A DNA stretch of 64,000 nucleotides from Amycolatopsis azurea DSM 43854 (GCF_001995215.1 NZ_MUXN01000023.1:40573-104572); one strand, 5' to 3'; counted from the stretch's first letter, positions 44,001 to 53,069 are shown. The notes: generated by a model not told the origin, from the letters alone. Numbers and translations: made by a program.

Positions 44001-44803
44001 GTTTTCGTGTCGGTGCGATAGATCGCGCCGGCGCCGGACGGCCCGTAGGCCGATCCCCGGTGCGCGGTGGCGCCACTGAAGATCCACTTCTTCTGTTTGC
44101 TGTACCCGATCCCGTACAGGGCACCGGTTTCGGCGTGCGTGGAAAGGTTGGTCGTCTGGTTGTTCACCCCGCGCGCGTTGTACGGGAAGGACACCAGTGT
44201 CCGTGACGACGACGGCTCGGGGGTCACGTCGTTGCGGATGCAGGCGGTGACCAGCGTCGCGTTCTTCTGGCAGTAGTCGCCCGGGTTCCAGAACGCCGTG
44301 GTGTAGGAGACGTTCTTGCCGCCCGAGAGGTCCACGAACTCCTCGGTGCTGCTCAGGTTGCCCGGCGCGTCGTCCAGACCAGGACGGTCGGCGAACGCCG
44401 AGAAGAACACGTCCGGTTTCGGGTTGATCACCTGGACGCGGTACTTTCCGCCTGCCAGCGGGCTGCCGGCGGGTGACAGGGTGACCGTGCCGTCCGCGGC
44501 GGTCGTCCCCGAGATCGTGGCGCCCGCGTCGTCGGTCAGGTTGACCGTGATCCCTGACATTCCGGGCTCGAGCACGGGGGTGTACTTGCCGGAGTCGTCC
44601 ACGGCCCGGACCACCCGCACCGTCACGGTGCCGTCGCCGTCCGCCCTCGGGGCCGCCTGGGCGGCGGTGACTCCGCCGACCAGACCGGGCGAGGCGGCCG
44701 ACGCTAGGGACAGAGTCACGATCGCCAGCCGCTGAAGCCACGAGAGCTTGCGCGGTTTTCTGCGCGATCCCGTGATTCGCGACGCAGGAACAGAGTGGGT
44801 CAT
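41093..44803 (-). CDS. Sortase-anchored SdrD/SpaA-repeat surface protein
   Basis: 1236 residues. N-terminal signal peptide (basic start, LQRLAIVTLSLASAASPGLV, then AAQAA cleavage region). Residues about 60-620 are a large beta-propeller-like exported domain (DVEVSEDGKDLYVVNLADRK). An SdrD B-like domain follows (IGNRVWYDIDKDGIQDPGEP), then four SpaA/prealbumin-like repeats of about 90 residues, each starting with a form of VLKQDxDGKPLxGAVFQLW. The C-terminus has LANTG, a hydrophobic helix and RRRRRRS, a sorting signal of the LAxTG type used by class E sortases. It should be covalently attached to the cell wall. The sortase is not in the window. Confidence 0.93.
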   Translation of the reverse strand: MTHSVPASRITGSRRKPRKLSWLQRLAIVTLSLASAASPGLVGGVTAAQAAPRADGDGTVTVRVVRAVDDSGKYTPVLEPGMSGITVNLTDDAGATISGTTAADGTVTLSPAGSPLAGGKYRVQVINPKPDVFFSAFADRPGLDDAPGNLSSTEEFVDLSGGKNVSYTTAFWNPGDYCQKNATLVTACIRNDVTPEPSSSRTLVSFPYNARGVNNQTTNLSTHAETGALYGIGYSKQKKWIFSGATAHRGSAYGPSGAGAIYRTDTKTNATSLFTTVPGAGGSPHDFATDMDLAFAPHVAKESLGDVEVSEDGKDLYVVNLADRKLYRYDATQPTASAPKASYAIPGPDTPCAAAGDWRPYGLGVQDGVVYVGGVCSAESSQQQSDLRAVVRTFDPAAETFGAVVMDQKLDYPRPVTYTVAPCKGDAWFPWSDTIPLKQGNVTCGNTYSSNPEPMLADIVVDTDGSLILGFRDRYGDQIGQGQRAVAGGGLLTPSAGGALSRACPDSTGMFVMAENMGCGKTTRGAGFYNQQRTGFHFNALFAGIALSKVETTIASSAIDPIGTTFTGGTAWTNRDGTRPPEARSGNEVSASFGKGASMADLEVLCDEAPLQIGNRVWYDIDKDGIQDPGEPPVPGATVRLYDATGKLVSTTVTTSRGEYYFDNTNVPGGLLPRTQYTIKVDKPEDYQPGGPLYQWNVTKNDAGPNRFIDSDGVVPAGGQFPEKTVTTGGPGENNHTYDFGFNQPEGKVSVLKQDQDGKPLPGAVFQLWRETNDTPGLQSDGTTPDTKVGSACTTGPDGMCGATVPLGTYYWQETAAPDGYLLPDPAVFGPLDLTAANHADGVKATAVNQMMAGDVSVLKQDKDGKPLAGAVFQLWKKTNGDGGGLKIDGPNPDTKIGDPCTTPADGVCTSHQPLGEYFWQETKAPDGYLLPDPAIFGPLTLTKDNYTQGARVTAVNTPATGTVRVLKHDSDGKPLAGAVFQLWKKTNGDGGGLKIDGPDADTKIGDPCTTPASGICTETVSLGVYYWQETKTPEGYVLPDPAIFGPLELTKDNFAQGVGVTVVNKPKGGEIRLLKKSDGDGKPLAGAIFQLWRETNDKPGLQPDGATPDTKIGDPCTTNAEGVCDYPGLRLGSYYLQETAAPDGYLLPAEAISGPHSLTGVNAGQALEVIRVNQKKPPTPPTPPKPPVTPPAPPTPPLANTGLSMSVYSLAGVCLWLLGGGALMLIAARRRRRRS

Positions 44804-45109
44804 CGCATCACATCCGATGTCGGGTCAGAGGTCTGACTTCGGCAAAGACAAAGCCGGCGCATCCGCAGGCTTCGACAGCTGCCTGGACGTATGCCACGCG
44901 TAGCGAGCATGCCCCGAACCAAGATCAACACGCCAACCGAAACGGCGCCTGAATTGACAAACCCACCCTATCGAGTCAGCTCGAACACCATTTCGAAAGA
45001 ACCTTTCCACCCGAACTGAGGCGAATTATTTTCGGATCAGGAAACAGAAGATTTTTCATACCCGGAACCGCGAAAAGACTCCATATCCAGAACCGGCACC
45101 AGGTCGACG
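44804..45109. other. Intergenic, no gene seen
   Basis: Upstream region of the surface-protein gene and downstream region of the next minus-strand operon. It contains an AT-richer patch around 45020-45060. No supported frame. Confidence 0.4.
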
Positions 45110-45835
45110 TCACCTGGACTGCCAGGGATTCGCCGGGACCTGCCCCGCCCGCCCACCGGGAAAGTCGATCACCAGCGCACCGTCGAGGTCCGCCAGCTGT
45201 CTGGTGACCCGGCGCAGTCCGCCGGTTTCGTCAATCCAATAGGTGAGCGGGGATTGTCCGGAATCGTTCGCCGAACTCGGCCGAGGGCCGGCGAACACCC
45301 CGTAGGACTTGCCGTCGATCACTTCGGCCCGCAGCCACCGCGGCCCCTGCTCGGCAAGGACCTGCGCGTTGTCCGGTCGGTCCTGTCCCATGAGCATGGA
45401 CAGCCGCAGACCGGCGTCCAACGGGTCGGTCGTGTACGAACGCGGCGACCAATCCGTCGGCCGCATGGAGCCCGCGGCGACGAGCGGATCCGCCTGCCTG
45501 CCGGGAGCCACCGCCAGCCCCCGGTCGTCCCACGCCACCAGGCCCACCGACGAACCAGCGAACTCGTAGGAGCCGACGGCATGATGCTGGCGGTAGTCCA
45601 CGACACCCTCGACCACGACGGTGTTCCCCGCCATCGGGGCTTCCACTCGCACACGCACGGGGCTGTTCTGGAACGTGGTGTACCGTGCCATCGCCAGCCG
45701 CGCGGCCTCGTCGAGAGTGACCGGCCGCGGCGCCGGTTCCGCCCTCGATGTCAGCACCCACACGCCGCCTCCCACGGCAGCGACGACCACCAGCGCACCG
45801 GCCAGCCACCGGACTCCTCGGGACCGCCAGTTCAT
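45110..45835 (-). CDS. Membrane-anchored hypothetical protein
   Basis: 241 residues from the ATG at 45835; a longer frame back to 46045 overlaps the previous gene's coding region and reads as an artefact. One N-terminal membrane segment (WLAGALVVVAAVGGGVWVL), then an exported domain of about 210 residues with beta-rich character (VVVEGVVDYRQHHAVGSYEF, LTYWIDETGGLRRVTRQLAD). This resembles the outer-envelope-facing domains related to LppX/LprG-type or anti-sigma extracytoplasmic domains, without a clear match. It follows the beta-helix lipoprotein gene by 28 bases, so the two form one operon. Confidence 0.75.
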   Translation of the reverse strand: MNWRSRGVRWLAGALVVVAAVGGGVWVLTSRAEPAPRPVTLDEAARLAMARYTTFQNSPVRVRVEAPMAGNTVVVEGVVDYRQHHAVGSYEFAGSSVGLVAWDDRGLAVAPGRQADPLVAAGSMRPTDWSPRSYTTDPLDAGLRLSMLMGQDRPDNAQVLAEQGPRWLRAEVIDGKSYGVFAGPRPSSANDSGQSPLTYWIDETGGLRRVTRQLADLDGALVIDFPGGRAGQVPANPWQSR

Positions 45836-45863
45836 GCGCAGCTCATTCCTGTCGGCGCGGCTG

Positions 45864-47093
45864 TCACGGCGCGGCGGGCAACGGATAGGTGCCAGGATCC
45901 ACCGGCCCGGGCAGCCCCACCGCCGCCCGCCACGGGGCATCGGGACCACCAGGCAAGCGCGGCTGCGCAGGCGGCTGCGGCAGGCCACGGAAATCGGCAC
46001 CCGGTGGCGCGGTGACCGCGGCCGGCGTCGTGCCGGGCGAACCACCGAGCCGGTTCTCCTTGCCCGCGGCGGTGAGGACCAGATCCGTACCGTTGCCGGT
46101 CACCACGCTGTCGGTGACAGTGTTGCCGTCGGCGGCGTAGCCCTGGACGTCGCTGACGATGATCCCCGCCGCCGCGTTGTCCTTGACCAGGTTGCGGGCG
46201 ACGGTGTTCGCGCTACCCCCGCCGATCCCGATACCGATCCCGAACCCGCCGTCGGCCTGCGCCGGACTGTGCGGATCGTTGTTGCCGACGACGGTGTTGC
46301 CCGCCAGCACCGCGCCGTGCTGCGGAGCCAGGGACTCGAAGTCGTTCGAGTTGACGGTCACCCCGACCCGGTTCCGCACCGCGCGATTGCCGAGGAACCA
46401 CAGATTCTCGGACGCGTTGGTGACCTCGATGCCCACCGCGTTGTGCTCGACCAGGTTGTCGCGCACGACGGTGTTGCAGGGACGGCACTGGCCGACGTAG
46501 ATCCCCGAGTCGGCTTGGCCGGAGGCATAGGAGTTCTCGATGACCCCGTCGCGGGCGTCAAAAGAGTAAATCCCGTACAGCGCGTTGTTGTAGGCCGTTA
46601 CGAAGGAAGCGCGAAACCCCTGCAGCGGCGGAAACCGCTGGGAGTCGAGCGGGTCGTAGTGGGAGCCGCCGCCACCGGGTCCCTGCAGCTTCTGGTCGGT
46701 CACGCCGGTGAACAGCACCCCGTTGGCCAGGAACCTCCGCACCGTCAGGTTCTCCACCACCGACTGCGCTCCGGTGACGGTGATTCCGTTGACCTTCGTG
46801 AAGTCCCCGTCCACGACGACCGTGTTGCGATCGACCCCGCGCAGGACCACCCGCGGCTTGGTCATGGTGATGCTCTCGTGGTACTCCCCCGGCCCGACCA
46901 GGACCAGGTCACCCGGCTGGGCGGCGTCCAGCCCCTGCTGGATCGTCTTGGCATCCTCCGGGACACGGATGACTCCCGGGCTCGAATGCGCCACAGGCGC
47001 GTCGCCGCCGGTGCACCCCCCGGACGACACCGCGACCAGTGCGGCGAGAACAATCGCCGCCGGACGTCGACATCGTCGACCGCACCTGAACAT
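45864..47093 (-). CDS. Right-handed beta-helix lipoprotein
   Basis: 409 residues from the ATG at 47093. The N-terminus is a lipoprotein signal: FRCGRRCRRPAAIVLAALVA followed by SSGGC, whose Cys would be lipidated. The body is a parallel beta-helix with PbH1/NosD-type repeats (IQQGLDAAQPGDLVLVGPGE, then GITVTGAQSVVENLTVRRF, NTVVRDNLVEHNAVGIEV, NTVVGNN). It ends in a Pro-rich tail. Such proteins bind or cleave polysaccharide; no catalytic residues could be assigned. It pairs with the membrane protein downstream. Confidence 0.85.
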   Translation of the reverse strand: MFRCGRRCRRPAAIVLAALVAVSSGGCTGGDAPVAHSSPGVIRVPEDAKTIQQGLDAAQPGDLVLVGPGEYHESITMTKPRVVLRGVDRNTVVVDGDFTKVNGITVTGAQSVVENLTVRRFLANGVLFTGVTDQKLQGPGGGGSHYDPLDSQRFPPLQGFRASFVTAYNNALYGIYSFDARDGVIENSYASGQADSGIYVGQCRPCNTVVRDNLVEHNAVGIEVTNASENLWFLGNRAVRNRVGVTVNSNDFESLAPQHGAVLAGNTVVGNNDPHSPAQADGGFGIGIGIGGGSANTVARNLVKDNAAAGIIVSDVQGYAADGNTVTDSVVTGNGTDLVLTAAGKENRLGGSPGTTPAAVTAPPGADFRGLPQPPAQPRLPGGPDAPWRAAVGLPGPVDPGTYPLPAAP

Positions 47094-47324
47094 GCCGCCC
47101 CAAGACTTCCCGTCGGTCACATCACGAATTCGAACAAAGGCACCCGAAAGGAGCCGATGTACGGCTGTCAACTCCCAAATCGGCCCACGGCGGTTCCGGG
47201 TTGAGGTGAAGCGGGACAGAACACCCGAATGGGTATGGCCGGTCGACCGATGCGGCAGGCGCTCCCCTGCAGGATAATGTTCGATCGGCGCGATTCCCCC
47301 GGTCCGATTTCAGGAAATTCCTTC

Positions 47325-48458
47325 ATGTCAGATGCTTCACCAGGTAGGGCGACCACCGGACGCCGGGCTTTTCTGCTCGGCGCGACAGGGTCCGTCGCGG
47401 GAATGGGCTTGAGCGCCTGCACCTCGGCGGAGTCGCGTACTCCGCAACCCACGCCGCCTTCTTTCCGGGGCGCACATCAGGCCGGCATCATCGAACCGGC
47501 TCCACGCAGCCTCCTATTCGTGGCGCTCGACCTGGTCGACGGGACAGACCGGCAGGCCCTCGACCACGTACTCGCGGACTGGTCGCGCGCCATCGAGCCC
47601 ACGACGCGGGGCAAGCCGAACGCACCGGAACTAGCCGGTCTGGACACCACCGGGCTGACCGTGACGATCGGCGTAGGGCCGGGCCTGCCCAGCCGGATCG
47701 GCCTGACCGCGCCCCCGGAACTCGTGCCGATCCCCGCCCTGCCGGGTGACCGGCTGCAGCCCGCCTTCTGCGGCGGCGACCTCGCTGTCCAGATCTGCTC
47801 GAACGACCCTCTGGTGTCACTGCAGACCGCGCAGGTCCTGGCCCGGCTGAGCCAGGGCCTGCTGACCACCCGATGGCGGCTGCCCGGATTCACCCAGCCC
47901 GGCCCCGCGACACCGCGCAACGCCTTCGGCTTCAAAGACGGAACAGGGAATCCGCGCACCGCCGCCGACATCGACAACGCCGTGTGGATAACCGAAGGCC
48001 CCTGGCGGCACGGCACCTTCCTGGTCCTGCGCCGGATCCCGATGGACGTCCAGGGGTTCGCCGCGTTGCCGACATCACGCCAGGAAGCCGTGATCGGGAG
48101 CAGGCGGGACACCGGCGCCCCCCTGACCGGGCACACCGAATTCGACGAGATCGACCTGTTCGGCAAGCACCCCGACGGCACCTACGTCCTACCGGTCGAC
48201 GCACACAGCCGACGCGCGCACGCGCGGTTCGACGGCGGCCGCCAGATGCTGCGACGCGGTTTCACCTACACGTCCGGGAACGACGAAACCGGACTGCTGT
48301 TCCTCGCCTTCATGAAAGACCCCGCACTGTTCACCAGAGTCCAGACAAGGCTCGCCGAACAAGACGCCCTCAACGACTTCATCAAGCACACCGGATCAGC
48401 GGTGTTCCTGATGCTGCCAGGCACCGGCGACAACACCGTCCTGCGCCTGCCCGGCTGA
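47325..48458 (+). CDS. DyP-type haem peroxidase, Tat-exported
   Basis: 377 residues from the ATG at 47325 (AGGAAA upstream). The N-terminus has a twin-arginine signal (GRRAFLLGATGSVAG) ending near a lipobox-like SACTS. The body is a dye-decolourising peroxidase: FGFKDGTGNPRT contains the GxxDG aspartate, and MLRRGFTYTSGND lies near the proximal-haem end, with HTEFDEIDLFGKHPDG between. It acts outside the membrane on phenolic or dye-like substrates. It converges on the mevalonate operon with a 30-base gap. No encapsulin tail. Confidence 0.92.
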   Translation: MSDASPGRATTGRRAFLLGATGSVAGMGLSACTSAESRTPQPTPPSFRGAHQAGIIEPAPRSLLFVALDLVDGTDRQALDHVLADWSRAIEPTTRGKPNAPELAGLDTTGLTVTIGVGPGLPSRIGLTAPPELVPIPALPGDRLQPAFCGGDLAVQICSNDPLVSLQTAQVLARLSQGLLTTRWRLPGFTQPGPATPRNAFGFKDGTGNPRTAADIDNAVWITEGPWRHGTFLVLRRIPMDVQGFAALPTSRQEAVIGSRRDTGAPLTGHTEFDEIDLFGKHPDGTYVLPVDAHSRRAHARFDGGRQMLRRGFTYTSGNDETGLLFLAFMKDPALFTRVQTRLAEQDALNDFIKHTGSAVFLMLPGTGDNTVLRLPG

Positions 48459-48488
48459 GCGGAGCCTCCGAGCTGGCTGCCGCATCGG

Positions 48489-49610
48489 TCATCGCGGCTC
48501 CCGGGCCACGAGCGGCACGCGCATCGGAACGGGCCACACGTTCGCCGAGGTCCACTTTTCGCGTAACCGCGCGATATTCGGAAGCGCGTCGGCCTTCACA
48601 AGCGCGATGCCGCAATCACCACCTCCCGCACCTGAGGGCTTGCCCGCGCCGCCGACGGACTCGGCGGCGTCGCACAAGGCCGTCAACCGTGGCGTGAAAA
48701 TGCCAAGGCCGAGTTGGCGGTCCAACCGGGCCAGCAGATTCCGGGCGCAGCGGATCTGCCGCAGGAGTTCACGATCCTCACCCAGGACGAGAGCGCGCAT
48801 CAACGCGCGGACGCACTCGGCGGTGTCTGCCAGGAATCCTTTGTAGGCCTGGTGATCCGCCCAGCCCCGTTGGGTTTTGAGTGCCGAGACCAGCGACGTG
48901 GTGCTCGCCGGTTCACCGGTCCAGCCCACCTCCAGCGCCAGCGTTTCGGGTGGCGGCAGACGCCGCAGTCCGAAACCCGGCCATGGCGCGCGCAGGGCTT
49001 CCTCGATCCCTCGTCGTCGCGCCAGGTCGAGCACCGCGACCCGATCCGGCGCATAGTAGGCCAGCCAGCCACCCCAGATGCCGGCAGCGAGGTCAGCACC
49101 GGACGGACCGGTGTCGATTCGCGCTGTCGCGAGCAGGGCCAGCCGGAACCAGTCGCTGTCGGACAGGGCCAAGCCGTGATGGTCAGCCACGGCCGCGATG
49201 GTCGCCACCGTCACCGCGCCGCTGGAACCGAGCCCGAGTTTCGTTCCTGCCTCGTGCAGGCCGCTGCTGATCGATACCCGGATCGGAAGGGCGGATACAC
49301 CACGCGCACCCAGCAACTCGTCCATCACGTCGATCGCGGACACCACATATGCCAGTTCCCGGCGAGCGCGTCGCTCGTCGTCCGGGGTGCACCCCGCCAG
49401 CCCCCCGCCCTGTCGCCGCAGCCGAACGTCGTCCAGGATCAGATCCGAGGCAAGGGTGACGTCATCGGATGAGGATCCGGACACAGCGACGCTCACCTGC
49501 CGGTCGACGCCGACCACGACCGCTGGATAACCCGGTTCGACCACGGCGTACTCACCGGCGATGAACAGCTTGCCCGGCGCCTGCCGGACTGTCGTCCGTG
49601 CGGAGTTCAT
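48489..49610 (-). CDS. mvaK2: Phosphomevalonate kinase
   Basis: 373-residue GHMP kinase, third gene of the mvk-mdd-pmk operon. Motifs: GKLFIAGEYAVVEPGYPAVV at the N-terminus, the ATP loop LGLGSSGAVTVATIAAV, and GGAGKPSGAGGGDCGIAL at the C-terminus. These fit actinobacterial phosphomevalonate kinase, which makes mevalonate 5-diphosphate. Its ATG overlaps the mevalonate diphosphate decarboxylase stop. A degenerate copy of its 3' half lies at about 53070-53470, upstream of the isomerase gene. Confidence 0.93.
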   Translation of the reverse strand: MNSARTTVRQAPGKLFIAGEYAVVEPGYPAVVVGVDRQVSVAVSGSSSDDVTLASDLILDDVRLRRQGGGLAGCTPDDERRARRELAYVVSAIDVMDELLGARGVSALPIRVSISSGLHEAGTKLGLGSSGAVTVATIAAVADHHGLALSDSDWFRLALLATARIDTGPSGADLAAGIWGGWLAYYAPDRVAVLDLARRRGIEEALRAPWPGFGLRRLPPPETLALEVGWTGEPASTTSLVSALKTQRGWADHQAYKGFLADTAECVRALMRALVLGEDRELLRQIRCARNLLARLDRQLGLGIFTPRLTALCDAAESVGGAGKPSGAGGGDCGIALVKADALPNIARLREKWTSANVWPVPMRVPLVAREPR

Positions 49611-50596
49611 CGTTCCTCCTCGATTCGCAAGGTCACGCCAGGGCCTCGCCGCGCGATGACCGTCGAGCAGCAGGGCACCGTCTCACGCATTCTCAAGGCC
49701 ACTTGGTCGGCATCGCCGGGACGGCACAGCACCTTGACGTTCGGCCCCGCGTCCATCGTCGCGTAGGCGGGTACGTTCTCGCTTCGCAGCACCGCGACGC
49801 TGTCGAGCACGCCGAGCGTCGGTGCAGTCAGGTAGCGCACCGCCGGACGGGCAGCCAGCATGGTGGCGTGCATGCCCAGCGCGTTACGCTCGGCGATCTC
49901 GCCGACCACGGCGAGGTCGTTTCGTGCCAGCGCTTCCGTCATCTCGGCCAGGTCCGCGCGGCTGGACTCGATCCACGATCGGTACAGCGGTGAGGTCTCG
50001 ACGGTGCGCCGCATGGCCGCCCGGCTGGAGATCCTCTTCGGCGCACCGTCGACCAGCGCGATCACCACCGCGGGATCGAACTCGACGTCGACTCGCTCGG
50101 CGTAGGAGCTGTGATCGTCTTCACCGGCGTGCCAAAGCGCGAAACCCCCGAAAATCGATCGTGCCGCCGACCCTGACCCACGCCGGGCAAGGCGCGACAG
50201 GTCAGCGGCGTCGAGTTCCAAGCCGTAGGCGGCCACGGCGGCGCGGGCCAGCGCGGCGAAGCCGCTCGCCGACGACGCCAGTCCCGCGCCCGTCGGGCCT
50301 GCGTTGCGCGTGCTCACCACCGCCGATTCGGAGCGCCCGGCATGTTTTCGCACCAGGTCCAGGAACGCGGCCACACGCCGTGACGCGGCTCCCCGGGCGG
50401 GAGTGCCGCCGAACGTCACCCGGTCGGCCTCTGCCGCGGAGTCCAGGCAGACGGTCGTGGTAGTCGGAAAAACGTCCAGGGTGATCGAGAGGCTGTCCGC
50501 CCACGGGATGGCTTGATGCTCGTCGCGTTTGCCCCAGTACTTGATCAGCGCGATATTCGGATACGCGACCGCCGTCACTCCAGGGTCAGCCACCAT
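49607..50596 (-). CDS. mvaD: Diphosphomevalonate decarboxylase
   Basis: 329 residues from the ATG at 50596 (GAAGGTG upstream), overlapping the end of the mevalonate kinase gene by 11 bases. Diagnostic residues: AYPNIALIKYWGKRDE, PWADSLSITLDVFPTTT, GAGLASSASGFAALARAA and the catalytic-Asp region MDAGPNVKVLCRPGD. It decarboxylates mevalonate diphosphate to isopentenyl diphosphate, the precursor for the terpenoid operon at 53.9-58.2 kb. Confidence 0.95.
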   Translation of the reverse strand: MVADPGVTAVAYPNIALIKYWGKRDEHQAIPWADSLSITLDVFPTTTTVCLDSAAEADRVTFGGTPARGAASRRVAAFLDLVRKHAGRSESAVVSTRNAGPTGAGLASSASGFAALARAAVAAYGLELDAADLSRLARRGSGSAARSIFGGFALWHAGEDDHSSYAERVDVEFDPAVVIALVDGAPKRISSRAAMRRTVETSPLYRSWIESSRADLAEMTEALARNDLAVVGEIAERNALGMHATMLAARPAVRYLTAPTLGVLDSVAVLRSENVPAYATMDAGPNVKVLCRPGDADQVALRMRETVPCCSTVIARRGPGVTLRIEEER

Positions 50597-51590
50597 CGTC
50601 CACACACCTTCGCAGCGGCGCGCTCCAGGTACGCACAGCACCTGCCTCCTCCAAGCGCCTCGCGATCATCCCCGCCGTCTCCAGCCCACGGGCCAGCGCG
50701 ATCGCGCACCCTCCCAGACCACCACCGGTGATCTTCGCTCCGAGACTTCCGGCATCGAGGGCGACGTCGACCAGCCTGTCGATGAGGTCCGTGCTCAGTC
50801 CCATACCGCGCAGAAGCTCATGGGCCGCCGTCAGGCTCGAACCGAAGTCTCGCGCTCTCCCCTCTGTCAATTCCTTCACGGCAGCGTATGTCAGGTCTGC
50901 GGAGCGGCCCATGAAGTCCATTCGGGACTCCGGTGCGCGCTCGAACCTTTGGCGTAGCAGTTCGACGGCGTCCTTGGTCTTTCCCGCGACTCCGCTGTCG
51001 GCAACGACCACCACACCGTCGAATCCAACGGACAATCGCTCGGCGACACGGTCGGAAAACAGGATCGGAACCGGAGAGCCCACCGCGGCGGCGTCCACTC
51101 CGCTCGCGTTCCCGTGCGCCACGTTCTCCGCGATCTGCACCAGATCGAATATCGCCCTGTCATCCAGTTGCCTGCCGAAAAGTTCGCCCAACGCGAGAAC
51201 GACCGCCCTCGCGTGCGCCGCACTGGAGCCGAGCCCCCGGCCGAAGGGGATCTCACAGTCGACGCACACGTCCACCCAAGCGGTTTCCCGGACACCGGCA
51301 ATCTTCCTGAAGGCGGAGATCAGCCGGTGAAGGCCGTCCGTCCCCAGCGTCAGCACCGATGTGTCCACAACCGCTGTCGTCAAGAGAGAAATCTCATCCT
51401 GCCGAGCGAGGGAACCCGACCATGCCGCGCTTGCCTCGACCGGCAGAGCCGGAACAGGTATGGCTACCGCGGGGGCGCCGTACACGACCGCATGCTCCCC
51501 CAGCAGTATCACTTTGCCGCAAGCACGCCCCTCTCCGACCAGGTCGGTCTCGGCGTGTGCCCGCCAGGGCACCGGCATCGGCGCAGGCAC
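50586..51590 (-). CDS. mvaK1: Mevalonate kinase
   Basis: 334 residues from the GTG at 51590, chosen because GGAGG lies 8 nt upstream; the frame remains open to 51710 but that part is leader. GHMP motifs: GKVILLGEHAVVYGAPAVA, PFGRGLGSSAAHARAVV and KITGGGLGGCAIAL. First gene of the mvk-mdd-pmk operon. The leader holds the paired GTTGAA element at 51672-51792. A decayed copy of the start of this gene and its promoter lies at 53470-53690. Confidence 0.95.
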   Translation of the reverse strand: MPAPMPVPWRAHAETDLVGEGRACGKVILLGEHAVVYGAPAVAIPVPALPVEASAAWSGSLARQDEISLLTTAVVDTSVLTLGTDGLHRLISAFRKIAGVRETAWVDVCVDCEIPFGRGLGSSAAHARAVVLALGELFGRQLDDRAIFDLVQIAENVAHGNASGVDAAAVGSPVPILFSDRVAERLSVGFDGVVVVADSGVAGKTKDAVELLRQRFERAPESRMDFMGRSADLTYAAVKELTEGRARDFGSSLTAAHELLRGMGLSTDLIDRLVDVALDAGSLGAKITGGGLGGCAIALARGLETAGMIARRLEEAGAVRTWSAPLRRCVDDGG

Positions 51591-51671
51591 CGAACTCACC
51601 TCCAGGCTTTGCGGAGAAAACGACTTTCGGTCAACGCGCCGACCACGACCAACCGAAGTGGTCGTTCGCGG

Positions 51672-51792
51672 TTCCAGTCGACACTGTCCGCGGACGCGCG
51701 GCAAGTGCATATGGTGGGCACCCCGTTGAATCTGAGGTCGCGTTGAAAGCCGCTCTCGCCATCACCCGGTTCACCATGACGGTGATTTCAAC
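51672..51792 (-). promoter_or_regulatory. Paired GTTGAA operator upstream of mevalonate kinase
   Basis: GTTGAA at 51725 and 51742 (17-nt period). TTCCAGT at 51672 is 53 bases before the first. An inverted, imperfect pair (TTCACC 51770, TTCAAC 51787) has the same 17-nt period. The element ends about 80 bases before the gene start. Four more plus-oriented pairs occur in the window with the same period, which points to a bound regulator. Confidence 0.7.
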
Positions 51793-51977
51793 AGGCAAGG
51801 GTCCGGCATTTTCATCAGCCAAGCTGCCCATCGATTTGAATAAGCCGGAGAGTCCGAACGAATCTCGTCACCGCCGCCGACCGTTCCCCTCGATCAGGTG
51901 ATAAACCTTGCTCCGGTCACCGTAGGAATTTGCTACGGGCCGGTCAAGGCGGTTCGCCGGCCAACGTATGCACGTCC

Positions 51978-53060
51978 CTACTCATCCACCGTTGGCGAGA
52001 CGACCCCCGAAGTGCTGCGAGTGGCCAAGCGACGAGTATCGACACCACGATCGACACAAAATGCCCGCAAGTCACCTTGGATCATGACATCGCAACGGGT
52101 CAAGGTTTCAATGTCGCGCGCGCCGAGCGCGGTCATGAGTGCGGTGATTTGGTCCAGCCAGACTGTTATTTGGGTGATCAAGGCCGGAGCTCCGCCATCG
52201 AGCACAGTGGCGAGGAAGCGCCCAGACACGCCAACAGCTGCTGCACCGAGAGCCAGCGCTTTGACGACGTCGAGGGGGTGCCGCACGCCGCCAGAGGCCA
52301 GCACGGTCACACCAAGCCCTTGTACGTCCAGCAGGCACGCTGGCGTGGACTGGCCCCAGGTGTCGAGGAAATCGTAATCGGCTTGAGAACGTCGATGATT
52401 CTCTACGCGAGCGAAATTCGTGCCCCCTCGGCCACCGACATCCATTACCCTCACTCCCATCTTCTGGAGGGCCGACACAGTGTCACTGCTAAGACCGAAG
52501 CCCACTTCCTTCACGATGACGGGAATGTCGACCCCATGCACGATTTCTTCAATGTTCTTGCTCCAGGATCCAAATGATCGATCCCCCTCTGGCATGACTG
52601 TTTCCTGGATAGCGTTAAGGTGAATTTGGAGGGCATCGGCGCGCAGGAGATCGATGACGCGGCGGGCCTGCACGGGCGAGGTCGTCGCGTTGATGTTGGC
52701 CATGACGAATCCGTCGGGGTTTTCATTGCGCATCACGCTGAAGGTGTCGGCGGTCGATTCGTCCTTGAGATAGGCGCTCATCGAGCCGGTGGCAATAGGC
52801 ACACCGGTCTGACGGGCGGCGATGGCCAGGTCGCGGTTGATTGCGCCGGTGTTGACGCTGCCGCCGGTCATAGCGTTGATGTAGAGCGGAAGAGGCCACT
52901 CGATACCCGCGACGTGGGTAACCAAGGAAACCTCGGACCGCTCGATTCCTGCCAGAGCGTGATGGACGAACGACACGTCGTCGAACTGGTTGTAGGCGGC
53001 AGGCTGCCGTTGCTGTTGTGCGGCGAGCTGCACGTGATCGTCTTTGCGGTTACTGGTCAT
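51978..53060 (-). CDS. fni: Type 2 isopentenyl-diphosphate isomerase
   Basis: 360-residue FMN-dependent IPP/DMAPP isomerase. Signature segments: RKDDHVQLAAQQ, LYINAMTGGS, GSMSAYLKDEST, IVKEVGFGLSSDTV, DVGGRGGTNFARVENHR and LASGGVRHPLDVVKALALG. It balances IPP and DMAPP for the prenyl synthases. It stands apart from the mvk-mdd-pmk genes, behind remnants of a second mvk and pmk (53.07-53.56 kb). Its promoter is therefore probably the old mvk-type promoter at 53604-53728. Confidence 0.95.
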   Translation of the reverse strand: MTSNRKDDHVQLAAQQQRQPAAYNQFDDVSFVHHALAGIERSEVSLVTHVAGIEWPLPLYINAMTGGSVNTGAINRDLAIAARQTGVPIATGSMSAYLKDESTADTFSVMRNENPDGFVMANINATTSPVQARRVIDLLRADALQIHLNAIQETVMPEGDRSFGSWSKNIEEIVHGVDIPVIVKEVGFGLSSDTVSALQKMGVRVMDVGGRGGTNFARVENHRRSQADYDFLDTWGQSTPACLLDVQGLGVTVLASGGVRHPLDVVKALALGAAAVGVSGRFLATVLDGGAPALITQITVWLDQITALMTALGARDIETLTRCDVMIQGDLRAFCVDRGVDTRRLATRSTSGVVSPTVDE

Positions 53061-53069
53061 CGCGCCTCC

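Noticed and set aside
41897..44206. 769-codon plus-strand frame across the surface-protein gene
   Set aside because: Antisense shadow of the SpaA-repeat coding sequence; no start site or family motif.
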